Assembly (NCBI GenBank): GCA_045647345.1
Contig: JAZRMG010000146.1
Span: 1 to 23,538, forward strand
DNA from: UBA1189 sp045647345
Lineage (GTDB): Bacteria; Bacteroidota; Bacteroidia; Bacteroidales; Bacteroidaceae
Reading direction: 5' to 3'
Length of the DNA stretch: 23,538 nt
Below are positions 6,419 to 13,961 of the stretch, piece after piece. The notes beneath the pieces were generated by a model, which worked only from the letters and a program-made list of their open reading frames with translations, did not search any database and was not told where the DNA came from. Position 1 is the first letter of the stretch. Each line of letters opens with the position of its first letter. The position numbers and the translations under genes were made by a program.

Positions 6419-7660
6419 TTATATAGCCTTTATAAAATTCACGATTCGTTCACACGCCTTACCATCGCCATAGGGGTTCACCGCCTTGCTCATGGCATCG
6501 TAGTAGGCTACATCATCGAGCAGTCTTGAAACCTCACTCACAATCTTATCATGGTTTGTACCTACGAGTTTCACCGTACCAGCCTCCAATGCCTCGGGAC
6601 GTTCGGTCGTATCGCGCATCACAAGCACTGGCTTTCCCAATCCGGGTGCTTCCTCTTGTATGCCACCACTATCAGTAAGCACAAGGGTAGACTTTTCCAT
6701 CAGATATACGAACGACAGGTACTCCAACGGCTCGATGAAAAACATATTGGCGGCCTCTCCCCAACCCTCACCGAGGGATAGCTTGTCAAGCCCAGCGAAA
6801 ACCTCTTGAATGGGTTTACGCACGTTGGGATTGAGGTGCATGGGATATACAAAATCCACATCGGGATATTTATCTGCCAAGTCACGGATGGCCGTACACA
6901 TCTGGATGAAGCCATCACCGAAGTTCTCTCTACGATGACCGGTAATCAAGACAAGCCTACGGCTCTTCAATTGACAATTGACAATTGACAATTGACAATT
7001 ATTTCCGCCATCGCTGTTCTTATTATTCCCTAAACGATCGATATCGTAACCAGCTTCAGCAAGCACACTCTTCAGTTCTGCACTGAGGTTTTCGTCACAC
7101 TTTATTTTGTCTACTACCCAATAGAGGGCATCGATGACGGTATTGCCCGTCACGGTGATGTTCTGTTCATTCACCTTCTCCTCCAGCAAGTTTTGGCGAC
7201 TCAGAGGTGTGGGCGAGAAGTTATAAGTAGCTATACGGCTTGTGATCTGACGGTTCATCTCCTCGGGCCACGGACTATAGATATTATGTGTGCGCAAGCC
7301 TGCCTCTACATGACCTACAGGGATTTGTTGGTAAAAGGCAGCCAAGGCTGCTGCCGTACTCGTCGTGGTATCGCCATGTACGAGCACCACATCGGGCTGA
7401 GCCTCACGCAACACTTCGCGCATGCCGAGCAGCACACGTGATGTCACATCATAGAGGTCTTGCCCCTGCTTCATGATGTTGAGGTCGTAGTCGGGAGTGA
7501 TATCAAAGATATGAAGCACCTGATCCAACATCTCGCGATGCTGACCGGTGACACAAACAATCGTTTCAAATGTTTCAGGGAACTGTGCGAAGGTCTTCAC
7601 CAACGGAGCCATCTTGATAGCTTCGGGGCGAGTGCCGAATACCAACATTATTTTCTTCAT
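6419..7660 (-). CDS. wecB: UDP-N-acetylglucosamine 2-epimerase (non-hydrolysing), with repeat-derived insertions
   Basis: This cytoplasmic enzyme converts UDP-GlcNAc to UDP-ManNAc, the substrate of the next enzyme WecC. Diagnostic motifs are all present: GTRPEAIKMAPL (9-20), HGDTTT (95-100), GHVEAGLRTHN (116-126), EEMNRQ (133-138), GHRREN (241-246) and LTDSGGIQEEAP with RDTTERPEA near 328-357. It is 413 aa against roughly 375-385 usually. The extra length is explained by two insertions. Residues about 211-231 include NCQLSIVNCQL, encoded by a 7-bp tandem repeat. Residues 294-303 read LSLGEGWGEA, encoded by a palindromic interspersed repeat. Both fall between conserved blocks, not within catalytic motifs, so activity may survive. 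The gene starts 11 bases after the wecC stop and is followed by the GT4 gene. Whether the repeats change activity is unknown. Confidence 0.93.
   Translation of the reverse strand: MKKIMLVFGTRPEAIKMAPLVKTFAQFPETFETIVCVTGQHREMLDQVLHIFDITPDYDLNIMKQGQDLYDVTSRVLLGMREVLREAQPDVVLVHGDTTTSTAAALAAFYQQIPVGHVEAGLRTHNIYSPWPEEMNRQITSRIATYNFSPTPLSRQNLLEEKVNEQNITVTGNTVIDALYWVVDKIKCDENLSAELKSVLAEAGYDIDRLGNNKNSDGGNNCQLSIVNCQLKSRRLVLITGHRRENFGDGFIQMCTAIRDLADKYPDVDFVYPMHLNPNVRKPIQEVFAGLDKLSLGEGWGEAANMFFIEPLEYLSFVYLMEKSTLVLTDSGGIQEEAPGLGKPVLVMRDTTERPEALEAGTVKLVGTNHDKIVSEVSRLLDDVAYYDAMSKAVNPYGDGKACERIVNFIKAI
6752..6783. repeat. Interspersed palindromic repeat inside wecB
   Basis: The segment has CCCTC (6765-6769), loop ACC and GAGGG (6773-6777), preceded by GGCCTCTCCCCAA and followed by ATAGCTT. 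The copy in the tolC-like gene (22811-22847) has the same order GGCCTC, CCCCA, CCCTC, GAGGG, AGCT. Both genes read it in the same frame as GEGWGEA. It adds about ten codons to wecB. Confidence 0.75.
6968..7000. repeat. Heptanucleotide tandem repeat (CAATTGA) in wecB
   Basis: There are four exact copies of CAATTGA plus CAATT (33 bases, 4.7 units). On the coding strand they give 11 residues, NCQLSIVNCQL. Because 7 is not a multiple of 3, gain or loss of one unit would shift the wecB frame about halfway through the protein; three units restore it. Confidence 0.95.
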
Positions 7661-7671
7661 GCCACTATCCT

Positions 7672-8877
7672 TTATTTCTTGAAAACGCCGCAGAAATCGA
7701 GCACCTCCACATCAGGACGATAGTTGAGTTCGGCAAATTCGCGGTGATTTACTAAATAAACGACAATATCGGCTTTTTCGTATGCTGTTTTGTAATTTGT
7801 CAACTTGAAAACATTATGTTCGGTAATATTGGGCTCCACCACCATCACATTACCATTGTTGCACGACTGCAGCACACGAGATGTAATCAGTTTAGCTGGC
7901 GATTCACGCAAATCATCAATATTGGGTTTGAACGCCAGTCCCATCATAGCCACCTTAGGTGCGCGATGGTTCTTAAGTTCAAACTCTACCATCATGCGTC
8001 GTACCTTCTCGGCACACCATTGCGCCTTATCGTTGTTTACCTGACGAGCCTGACAAATGACGCGAGCCTCATTGGGATAGGCAGAAGATATGAAATAAGG
8101 ATCCACTGCGATGCAATGGCCTCCCACTCCGCATCCAGGTTGTAATATATTTACACGGGGATGTTTATTAGCAAGGTCAATGAGTTCCCATACATTGATA
8201 CCGGCCTTGTCGCAGATGAGCGAAAGTTCATTGGCAAAGGCAATCTGCACGTCGCGCGAAGCATTCTCCGTCAGTTTGCACATCTCTGCCGTACGACAAT
8301 TGGTCGAATGCAACTGTCCCTTCACAAAGTGGCGGTAAAACTCCTTGGCCTTCTCGGTTGAAGCCTCATCGATACCACCAATCACACGGTCATTATTGAC
8401 CAACTCCTCGATAATGTTACCCGGCAACACACGTTCGGGACAATAAGCGATATAGATTTTCCCTTCGAGTTCTGGACGGTGCTTAAAAATCATTTCCGTC
8501 ATCTTCTCCGTAGTGCCTACAGGCGAAGTGGATTCGATAACATACAAATCCCCTTCTTTCAAAAGGGGAAGTACCATCATCGTGGCTGCCTCCACGAACG
8601 AGGTGTCTGGTTCGTGGTTACCCTTAAATGGTGTGGGCACCACGATAAAAAAGGCATCAGCCTCTTGCGGTTGGGTGTATGCTTTGAAGTTACCTGAGAC
8701 GATAGCCTCCTGCAACAAACTCTCCAATCCATTCTCTACAATGTGTAGCTTGCCAGCATTGGTCACCTCTACCACATCAGCATTCACATCCACACCAATG
8801 ACCTCAACGCCATGCTTTGCCGCTATAATCGCAGTTGGGAGACCAATGTATCCCAAGCCCATGAAACATGCTTTCAT
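7672..8877 (-). CDS. wecC: UDP-N-acetyl-D-mannosamine dehydrogenase
   Basis: A 401-aa cytoplasmic NAD-dependent enzyme that oxidises UDP-ManNAc twice to UDP-ManNAcA, a donor for surface polysaccharide. The Rossmann motif GLGYIGLP is at 7-14, followed by GVDVN. The central dimerisation helix contains CKLTENASRDVQIAFANEL (from residue 200). The catalytic cysteine is C255 in PGCGVGGHCIAVDPYF. The C-terminal UDP-binding domain carries GLAFKPNIDDLRESP. The assignment to the ManNAc (WecC) rather than the glucose (Ugd) branch rests on adjacency to wecB and on the GHCIAVDP and SRDVQIAF forms. It is the first gene of a three-gene minus operon, with a -7 box 55 bases upstream and a 9-bp inverted repeat overlapping the promoter. 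Confidence 0.93.
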   Translation of the reverse strand: MKACFMGLGYIGLPTAIIAAKHGVEVIGVDVNADVVEVTNAGKLHIVENGLESLLQEAIVSGNFKAYTQPQEADAFFIVVPTPFKGNHEPDTSFVEAATMMVLPLLKEGDLYVIESTSPVGTTEKMTEMIFKHRPELEGKIYIAYCPERVLPGNIIEELVNNDRVIGGIDEASTEKAKEFYRHFVKGQLHSTNCRTAEMCKLTENASRDVQIAFANELSLICDKAGINVWELIDLANKHPRVNILQPGCGVGGHCIAVDPYFISSAYPNEARVICQARQVNNDKAQWCAEKVRRMMVEFELKNHRAPKVAMMGLAFKPNIDDLRESPAKLITSRVLQSCNNGNVMVVEPNITEHNVFKLTNYKTAYEKADIVVYLVNHREFAELNYRPDVEVLDFCGVFKK

Positions 8878-8931
8878 ATACTTTTTCTCTACTCAAACAC
8901 GAGAAAAACACCTTCCTCGTCAAATTAGCTG

Positions 8932-8939
8932 CAAATATA
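8932..8939 (-). promoter_or_regulatory. -7 box for the wecC-wecB-GT4 operon
   Basis: The minus strand reads TATATTTG, matching TAnnTTTG. A TTG on the minus strand at 8960-8962 lies 20 bases upstream and may be the -33 element. It falls inside the spacer of the inverted repeat at 8950-8974. Confidence 0.6.
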
Positions 8940-8949
8940 ATAATAAACG

Positions 8950-8974
8950 AGCGAATAAGCAATGATTATTCGCT
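8950..8974. promoter_or_regulatory. Operator-like inverted repeat in the wecC/acyltransferase divergent region
   Basis: AGCGAATAA (8950-8958) and TTATTCGCT (8966-8974) are perfect 9-bp inverted arms around a 7-base spacer. The spacer holds the putative -33 TTG of the wecC promoter, so a bound regulator could block it. No poly-T follows, and both flanking genes point away, so it is not a terminator. Confidence 0.45.
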
Positions 8975-9028
8975 ATATCCTCCAGTACTTCTAAATATAT
9001 TCATCGTAAAAGAAGTGAAGAACAGTAC

Positions 9029-9059
9029 TTGCATACAAGCAGAAAAATTTTTATATTTG
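9029..9059 (+). promoter_or_regulatory. Promoter of the plus-strand acyltransferase gene
   Basis: A -33-like TTG (9029-9031), 20 bases, then TATATTTG (9052-9059). Transcription would begin just before the ATG at 9070, leaving an almost leaderless mRNA. CAGTACTT occurs as a direct repeat at 8983-8990 and 9023-9030, the second touching the -33 element. Confidence 0.6.
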
Positions 9060-9069
9060 CACCTAAAAT

Positions 9070-9621
9070 ATGACCAAATCCATGAGACTGAAAGGCGACA
9101 ACGTCACAATTAAGCAACTGCTATTCCTCTGTTTATATTACGGCTTTGCCCGACATTTACCATCTCGACATTTCGGAGGCAAGAAGTTACGCCATTGGTG
9201 TTGCAAGCATATATTCAAACACTGCGGCCAACACATCAACATTGAACATGGAGCAAAATTTGGTACTGGAGTTAACATCAGCATAGGAGACTACTCTGGA
9301 TTAGGGATTAATTGTGACATACCGAGCAACCTTACCATAGGATGCCACGTCATGATGGGGCCTAACTGTACTATTCTAGACCGGAATCACCGATATGACA
9401 GAACAGACATCCCAATGATTCAACAAGGCAGTACCGAGCGTAAGCCTACAGTCATAGAAGATGATGTATGGATAGGCTGCCAAACACTCGTAATGCCTGG
9501 ACGCACCATTAAGAAAGGAAGTATCATCGCAGGAGGCTGTGTCCTATGCAAAGACTTCCCCGAATACTCTATTGTAGGCGGGAATCCTTCCAGACTTATC
9601 AAAAGCCGAAAAGCCCTCTAA
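9070..9621 (+). CDS. Hexapeptide-repeat acyltransferase
   Basis: A 183-aa left-handed beta-helix acetyltransferase, probably O- or N-acylating a sugar of the polysaccharide or its precursor with acyl-CoA. Hexapeptide turns run from about residue 57 to 170, for example INIEHGAKFGTGVNISIGDYS, VMMGPNCTILDRNH and VWIGCQTLVMPGRTIKKGSIIAGG. The RNHRYD region holds the His expected near the active site, and VVGGNPSR-like IVGGNPSRLIK marks the C-terminal end, as in maltose/galactoside and WcaF-type enzymes. Met5 is an alternative start; the proximity of the promoter makes either possible. It is the only plus-strand gene within the polysaccharide locus, has its own promoter, and its stop overlaps by four bases the stop of the convergent glycosyltransferase gene. 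Confidence 0.85.
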   Translation: MTKSMRLKGDNVTIKQLLFLCLYYGFARHLPSRHFGGKKLRHWCCKHIFKHCGQHINIEHGAKFGTGVNISIGDYSGLGINCDIPSNLTIGCHVMMGPNCTILDRNHRYDRTDIPMIQQGSTERKPTVIEDDVWIGCQTLVMPGRTIKKGSIIAGGCVLCKDFPEYSIVGGNPSRLIKSRKAL

Positions 9622-10484
9622 AGTCCCAACAATGTATAGAAATCAGGATAATAGGCTGCAATATTAGCAATTTGCTTATCATTATTATCCTCATGCACAT
9701 TGGCTGCCATCAGCGAAGCATCCTTATGGAGTTTCTGATACAGCAGATCTATTTGGTATAGCGGGTATTTCCAATCTATAAGTCGAGTCTTCGTTCCGGC
9801 CTTTAGCGCCATCACCCAAAACCATATATCATCAGCTTGTGGGGCCAGACGCATGAAAAGAGTACTATCTACCACATCCGAATGAAGAGAATGAGGCGGA
9901 TACAATGTACCCGATCCACCCAGCGGAAAAATAAATTCACCTGGATGCATAGTCAAATTCTGTCGCCACTGTCGATAAGGGAGCAATGCCCCACCTCTCA
10001 TTTTAGGTTGATGAGCCAAGGCACAGAGTACCATGTTGGGAGTCTCAAGATGGGCTTCATAGAGTTTCTCCAGGAGTCGACGTCTATACACCAAATCATC
10101 ATCAATCGTAACTAGTATGTCATGAGGACAAAGTTGAAGTGTAGGTATAAGCTTCTTGTACGAACGAATATCGTCACAAAACCGTATTTCAATACCATAT
10201 TTATCGCGCATTGCCGCCAAGCGCTTAGGCAAACGCTCGGCTGAAAAGTTCACATTATCAAGCCAAAGAATTATGCGATCAGGGCGCATGGTCTGAACCA
10301 AAATCGACTCTAAAGTATAAGGCAATGTCCTTGCTACACGATGCCCATAACTCGTAAGAGTTACGACCAAATGAGGGTGACACTTGTTTTCGAATGCAGG
10401 CAAAGGTTTTTTCTTCAGAAAGCGCATCCATACAATATAGCACAATCCGCAAACGTATGACCACAAAATACAAATATATTTCAT
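9618..10484 (-). CDS. Glycosyltransferase, GT-A fold, membrane-anchored
   Basis: A 288-aa protein with a hydrophobic N-terminal segment (residues 3-20) followed by RFLKKK, so a single membrane anchor with the catalytic domain in the cytoplasm is likely. The domain begins VVTLTSYGHRV, continues TLESILVQTMRPDRIILWLD and has the acidic metal and nucleotide-binding motif TIDDDLVY (DDD at 128-130). This resembles GT2-like transferases often annotated only as glycosyltransferase in Bacteroidetes. Sugar specificity is not readable. It is the last gene of the main minus-strand operon, 2 bases after the previous gene. If Met20 were the real start the anchor would be lost, but the near contiguity with the upstream gene supports the longer form. 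Confidence 0.75.
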   Translation of the reverse strand: MKYICILWSYVCGLCYIVWMRFLKKKPLPAFENKCHPHLVVTLTSYGHRVARTLPYTLESILVQTMRPDRIILWLDNVNFSAERLPKRLAAMRDKYGIEIRFCDDIRSYKKLIPTLQLCPHDILVTIDDDLVYRRRLLEKLYEAHLETPNMVLCALAHQPKMRGGALLPYRQWRQNLTMHPGEFIFPLGGSGTLYPPHSLHSDVVDSTLFMRLAPQADDIWFWVMALKAGTKTRLIDWKYPLYQIDLLYQKLHKDASLMAANVHEDNNDKQIANIAAYYPDFYTLLGL

Positions 10485-10486
10485 AA

Positions 10487-11434
10487 TTACACTTTAAAGG
10501 GGAAATAGTTATGCTTCAACACCAAACTATTGAAATCCGACTGGGAAACTCCATCCTTGCACCTCACATCATGCAGCAAATGCTTATACAATTTATAGGT
10601 GAGCTGCACACTATGCGTAGATTGATAGAAACAGCGCAAGACGAATGGCATATTAAGCATCTGCCACACTAAGAACTTCAGTCTACTAAAGTGCAGACGC
10701 ACATCAATAGAACGATTAAGATAGTGCATATAATACTTAGATACACCTTGTGTTTTCCCTACAGTAGCTCCAACTTTATGATATATCTGCGAATTAAACA
10801 CACAAGCCATTGCATGAATCTGCTTCTTCATACGAAGTGAAAGTTCAAAATCCTCCTCACCAAAGAAGAATCGTTCAGTGAGCAAATGCCCCTGTTCGTC
10901 AAGCAGCTCCGGACAGAAGTATAAAGCACAGCCAGTAACAAATGAGATAGGAATATATTCTGCATCGCCCACAGCCGAATCAGGAGCACCAGCATAGTGA
11001 TACTTGCGAAACCCAAAGAAGAGCTTACCACCGCAGTTCCATATTTTCTGTTTGTCGTAGAAATAGTTTATTTTAGGTGTCAGTATTTTATATTCGGGAT
11101 ATTTCCTTGAAAAACTCTCCAAACGAATAAGAAAATCAGGACATACTTCCGTATCATTATTAAGCAAGAGGTAGCGATCGGGATTTATCTTTCGGGCAAC
11201 CTCCAAGCCCTTATTGTTACCACAGGCAAAACCATAATTCTTATCGAGCGGCACGAGGTGTACATTTAGTCCCCTATGTTCATCAATCCATGCTTGAATA
11301 CGAGAGAGAGAATCATCTGAAGAGCCATTATCTATGACATACACAACGAATTCACCTTCAGCCTTAGATAATGACTGCAAGCAAGCAAGCGTATCATCGG
11401 CACCATTCCAGTTAAGTATTATAATAGCAGTCAT
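10487..11434 (-). CDS. Glycosyltransferase family 2 (rhamnosyltransferase-like)
   Basis: A 315-aa GT-A transferase. The N-terminus IIILNWNGADDTLACLQSL is the GT2 opening strand and helix. VIDNGSSDDS (33-42) binds the nucleotide and LLNNDTEV (90-97) supplies the metal-binding acidic residue (D94). FFFGEEDFELSLRMK is the conserved acceptor-side ED motif, with the general base in it. This layout is shared with WbbL-like rhamnosyltransferases, but the donor sugar here is unknown. The start ATG overlaps the wzx stop in an ATGA arrangement, which indicates translational coupling and operon membership. The C-terminal region from about residue 235 is basic and aromatic and could contact the membrane. 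Confidence 0.88.
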   Translation of the reverse strand: MTAIIILNWNGADDTLACLQSLSKAEGEFVVYVIDNGSSDDSLSRIQAWIDEHRGLNVHLVPLDKNYGFACGNNKGLEVARKINPDRYLLLNNDTEVCPDFLIRLESFSRKYPEYKILTPKINYFYDKQKIWNCGGKLFFGFRKYHYAGAPDSAVGDAEYIPISFVTGCALYFCPELLDEQGHLLTERFFFGEEDFELSLRMKKQIHAMACVFNSQIYHKVGATVGKTQGVSKYYMHYLNRSIDVRLHFSRLKFLVWQMLNMPFVLRCFYQSTHSVQLTYKLYKHLLHDVRCKDGVSQSDFNSLVLKHNYFPFKV

Positions 11435-12684
11435 GCGCGTTTCTTTATTCGATATATACTAAATAAACACAATATAAAAAGTAATACTTCGGACAACGAC
11501 ATCGCGCAAGCTGCTGCATTAGCACCATAGAGAGGTGTCATCAACAACATAAAGACTACGCTAAACACTCCCGTCATCATCACCGATTGGAAGAAATAAC
11601 GCTGCCCATCCATATTGATAAGCCCCACAATACCTACCAGGTAGTTGATTTCGCCAAAAAGTATCACCAATGTCATAACACGAATAAGTGGGACACAAGC
11701 CGCAAACTCCTTACCACAAAGAATATCAGAGATCAGCGGTGCAAAGATATACACACCTATCGTAATCAGCAATACCACTGCAGTAAATGGCACTGAAACC
11801 TTACGCAACAATTTCATCTGCTCATTCACGGGTTGCCCCTTAAAGCGTAAACTCAGATGAGGGAACAGAGCTTGAGCTGCTGGAGAAATCAGAGATTGAA
11901 AACCTTTAACCACTTTCTCGGCCGCAGAGTATAAGCCCACAACATCATCTGTCACGAACTGTTTCAATATAATGACATTGGCATTGCGATAGAGATTCAT
12001 TCCGAATGTGGAACCAAACACCGCACCGCCTTCCTTCAGTTGCATTCGAATATCATTCCACCCCACCCTATGCAAACGGAGATTAAATTGGCGTCGCACC
12101 AATATCAAGCTAAATGCACCTGCCAACAAATAACCACATGAGTTAAGCAGAATCAAGATGCTATAATCTTCGCGTACACGTACAACAATGAATATAAGTA
12201 TGGTAAAAAGTATCTTGGACGAGGCATTGACGATAGTCATATATTTCATCTTCTCCAACCCTTGAAACAGCCATACCGGAGTAAAGATGTCTCCCACAAT
12301 CATGCCCAATCCATAAACAAACATCCATACCCCTACCTCACTTTTGAATATCCAATGCGAGAAAAGCAACAATACAACAGTGATTACCATTGCAATCAAT
12401 GCCTTACAAGCTATTACAGCATTATAGATACACGACACAGCTATCTTGTCATCACGGCATTGAGAAATCTGCTTCGTGGCCGAGAAGTTAAAGCCGTATG
12501 TACTGAACAAGATTACATATTGTACAATAGCATAGACATAAGAATATGCACCATAATTAGCCTTACCTACTACATGCAATATATAAGGAAGTGTCAACAA
12601 AGGCAATAGCACATTCAATCCATTTAAGATTGAAAGGGAGAAAAAATTCTCAAAGAGTTGACTATGACGTTTAATTATATTCAT
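11431..12684 (-). CDS. wzx: Lipid-linked oligosaccharide flippase (Wzx family)
   Basis: A 417-aa polytopic inner-membrane protein of the MOP/MVF exporter type, predicted to flip the undecaprenyl-linked repeat unit to the periplasm. It begins with a short basic N-terminus, then hydrophobic segments such as ILNGLNVLLPLLTLPYIL followed by the GKANYGAYSY motif typical of RfbX/Wzx. The middle has YSAAEKVVKGFQSLISPAAQALFPHLS, which closely matches the Wzx family pattern. About 12 membrane segments can be counted. It sits 2 bases after the polymerase gene and overlaps the following glycosyltransferase gene by 4 bases. Specificity for the repeat unit cannot be predicted. Confidence 0.9.
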   Translation of the reverse strand: MNIIKRHSQLFENFFSLSILNGLNVLLPLLTLPYILHVVGKANYGAYSYVYAIVQYVILFSTYGFNFSATKQISQCRDDKIAVSCIYNAVIACKALIAMVITVVLLLFSHWIFKSEVGVWMFVYGLGMIVGDIFTPVWLFQGLEKMKYMTIVNASSKILFTILIFIVVRVREDYSILILLNSCGYLLAGAFSLILVRRQFNLRLHRVGWNDIRMQLKEGGAVFGSTFGMNLYRNANVIILKQFVTDDVVGLYSAAEKVVKGFQSLISPAAQALFPHLSLRFKGQPVNEQMKLLRKVSVPFTAVVLLITIGVYIFAPLISDILCGKEFAACVPLIRVMTLVILFGEINYLVGIVGLINMDGQRYFFQSVMMTGVFSVVFMLLMTPLYGANAAACAMSLSEVLLFILCLFSIYRIKKRA

Positions 12685-12686
12685 GT

Positions 12687-13928
12687 CTACATCTGCTGAA
12701 CTTGAATGGTAGTATCACGACCTGTGAATTTCACCAACATATAAATTAAACCCGTAAGAATTGGAATTTCTATAACATCCAAATGAAAGAAATAGAATTC
12801 AAACCATCCCATTGCCAACAAAGAACATTCAAAGAAGAGTATCAGAGTCAGGTACAAAGAATTAAATTTCATCGTAGCTATCTTCAACAGATAGAGTAAA
12901 GCACTCACAAACCATATATAGACAACAAACTGAAAAGGATTGCTATAAATAAGGAGCGTACCAAAAAAGGTCCTTACATTCGTCAAGTCAATACCTGTAT
13001 GATAATAATAAGGATTAATCGGCGAAACCAATTCTTCACTGCCTATAAGTTGGTTTGCTATATTGACAAAGGGGGTTATTATAACTTCGAAGGAACCTTT
13101 ATCTGGATACATATTACAAACATCCATGCTCAGCCCAAACGTTCCGCTTGTAAAATAATGGAAGAAATGGCCAAAGGCAAAATTAAGGATTTGCCCCACC
13201 TCACCACTACCAGCAACAACCAATGCCAATAAATAGGAAAGAGAGAAGACCAGGAATCCTCCAAGAACGGCATATAGAAAAAGCTTGAATGTCAATTTAG
13301 TCTTACCTGTATACAAACGCATTGCCACAGCACAGACACAAGGAATAATAATCCACCCTTTCACTTGATACAGAAAGTTCACTCCCAACAAGATGACAAT
13401 CAGCACCCATTCAAGCAGACGCTTACTACTCGCATAATAAAGCAACAGGATTAGTAGAGGCATAGTCAGTTTGCGTAGATGTCCCCAAAGGCCGCCACCA
13501 CAAAAATCATCTCCAAATTCATCTGAGCCGATTATGCCAGCCGAAAAGGCTAAAGTTTGCCTTAGACGCCAAAGAAACAGCAAACAAACAAACAAAGAGA
13601 AATAGGTTATTATCTTTGAGTATTCCTTCTCCTTGACTGTGCAATTCTTCACATATTTCTCCTTAGGCAGAAGAGATGCAAGTGCATAACTTGGAATTGC
13701 AAACAGCAACAATCCTATGCTCCAAATAAAGATGCTTGGATAATAGAACTCGACAAACCCCATTTTCCCTGCTACAGCCACCGTAAACATCAAAACGACC
13801 AAATATGGAAGCATCAGAAAGTTTAGCGGTGTATATATCGTCTTCCAAGCTTTTATTTCCAGATAGCCCAATACGATAATCTCCAATACGATAGAGACTA
13901 CGATAAGCATATCCTGAAATGCGCCCAT
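12687..13928 (-). CDS. Putative Wzy-type polysaccharide polymerase
   Basis: A 413-aa, highly hydrophobic protein with about 11-12 predicted membrane segments. Wzy proteins are poorly conserved, so the call rests on topology, size and position between the Wzz-like and Wzx genes. A hydrophilic stretch between hydrophobic segments, from about residue 290 (PDKGSFEVIITPFVN through YYYHTGIDLTNVRTFFG), fits the large periplasmic loop of O-antigen polymerases, and G and R residues there are typical catalytic candidates. The predicted role is block polymerisation of flipped repeat units. The gene begins 33 bases after the Wzz-like gene and ends 2 bases before wzx. An alternative is another oligosaccharide-handling membrane protein, but no other Wzy candidate exists in the locus. 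Confidence 0.7.
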   Translation of the reverse strand: MGAFQDMLIVVSIVLEIIVLGYLEIKAWKTIYTPLNFLMLPYLVVLMFTVAVAGKMGFVEFYYPSIFIWSIGLLLFAIPSYALASLLPKEKYVKNCTVKEKEYSKIITYFSLFVCLLFLWRLRQTLAFSAGIIGSDEFGDDFCGGGLWGHLRKLTMPLLILLLYYASSKRLLEWVLIVILLGVNFLYQVKGWIIIPCVCAVAMRLYTGKTKLTFKLFLYAVLGGFLVFSLSYLLALVVAGSGEVGQILNFAFGHFFHYFTSGTFGLSMDVCNMYPDKGSFEVIITPFVNIANQLIGSEELVSPINPYYYHTGIDLTNVRTFFGTLLIYSNPFQFVVYIWFVSALLYLLKIATMKFNSLYLTLILFFECSLLAMGWFEFYFFHLDVIEIPILTGLIYMLVKFTGRDTTIQVQQM

Positions 13929-13961
13929 ACTTCAGAAGGAAAAGACTAAAAGTTCAGAGGT

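Noticed and set aside
6968..7000. Possible CRISPR array
   Set aside because: The unit is 7 bp with no spacers; it is a simple tandem repeat within a coding sequence.
8513..8965. A 150-aa plus-strand frame over wecC
   Set aside because: It is antisense to well-conserved wecC motifs and ends in the intergenic promoter region without any domain signature.
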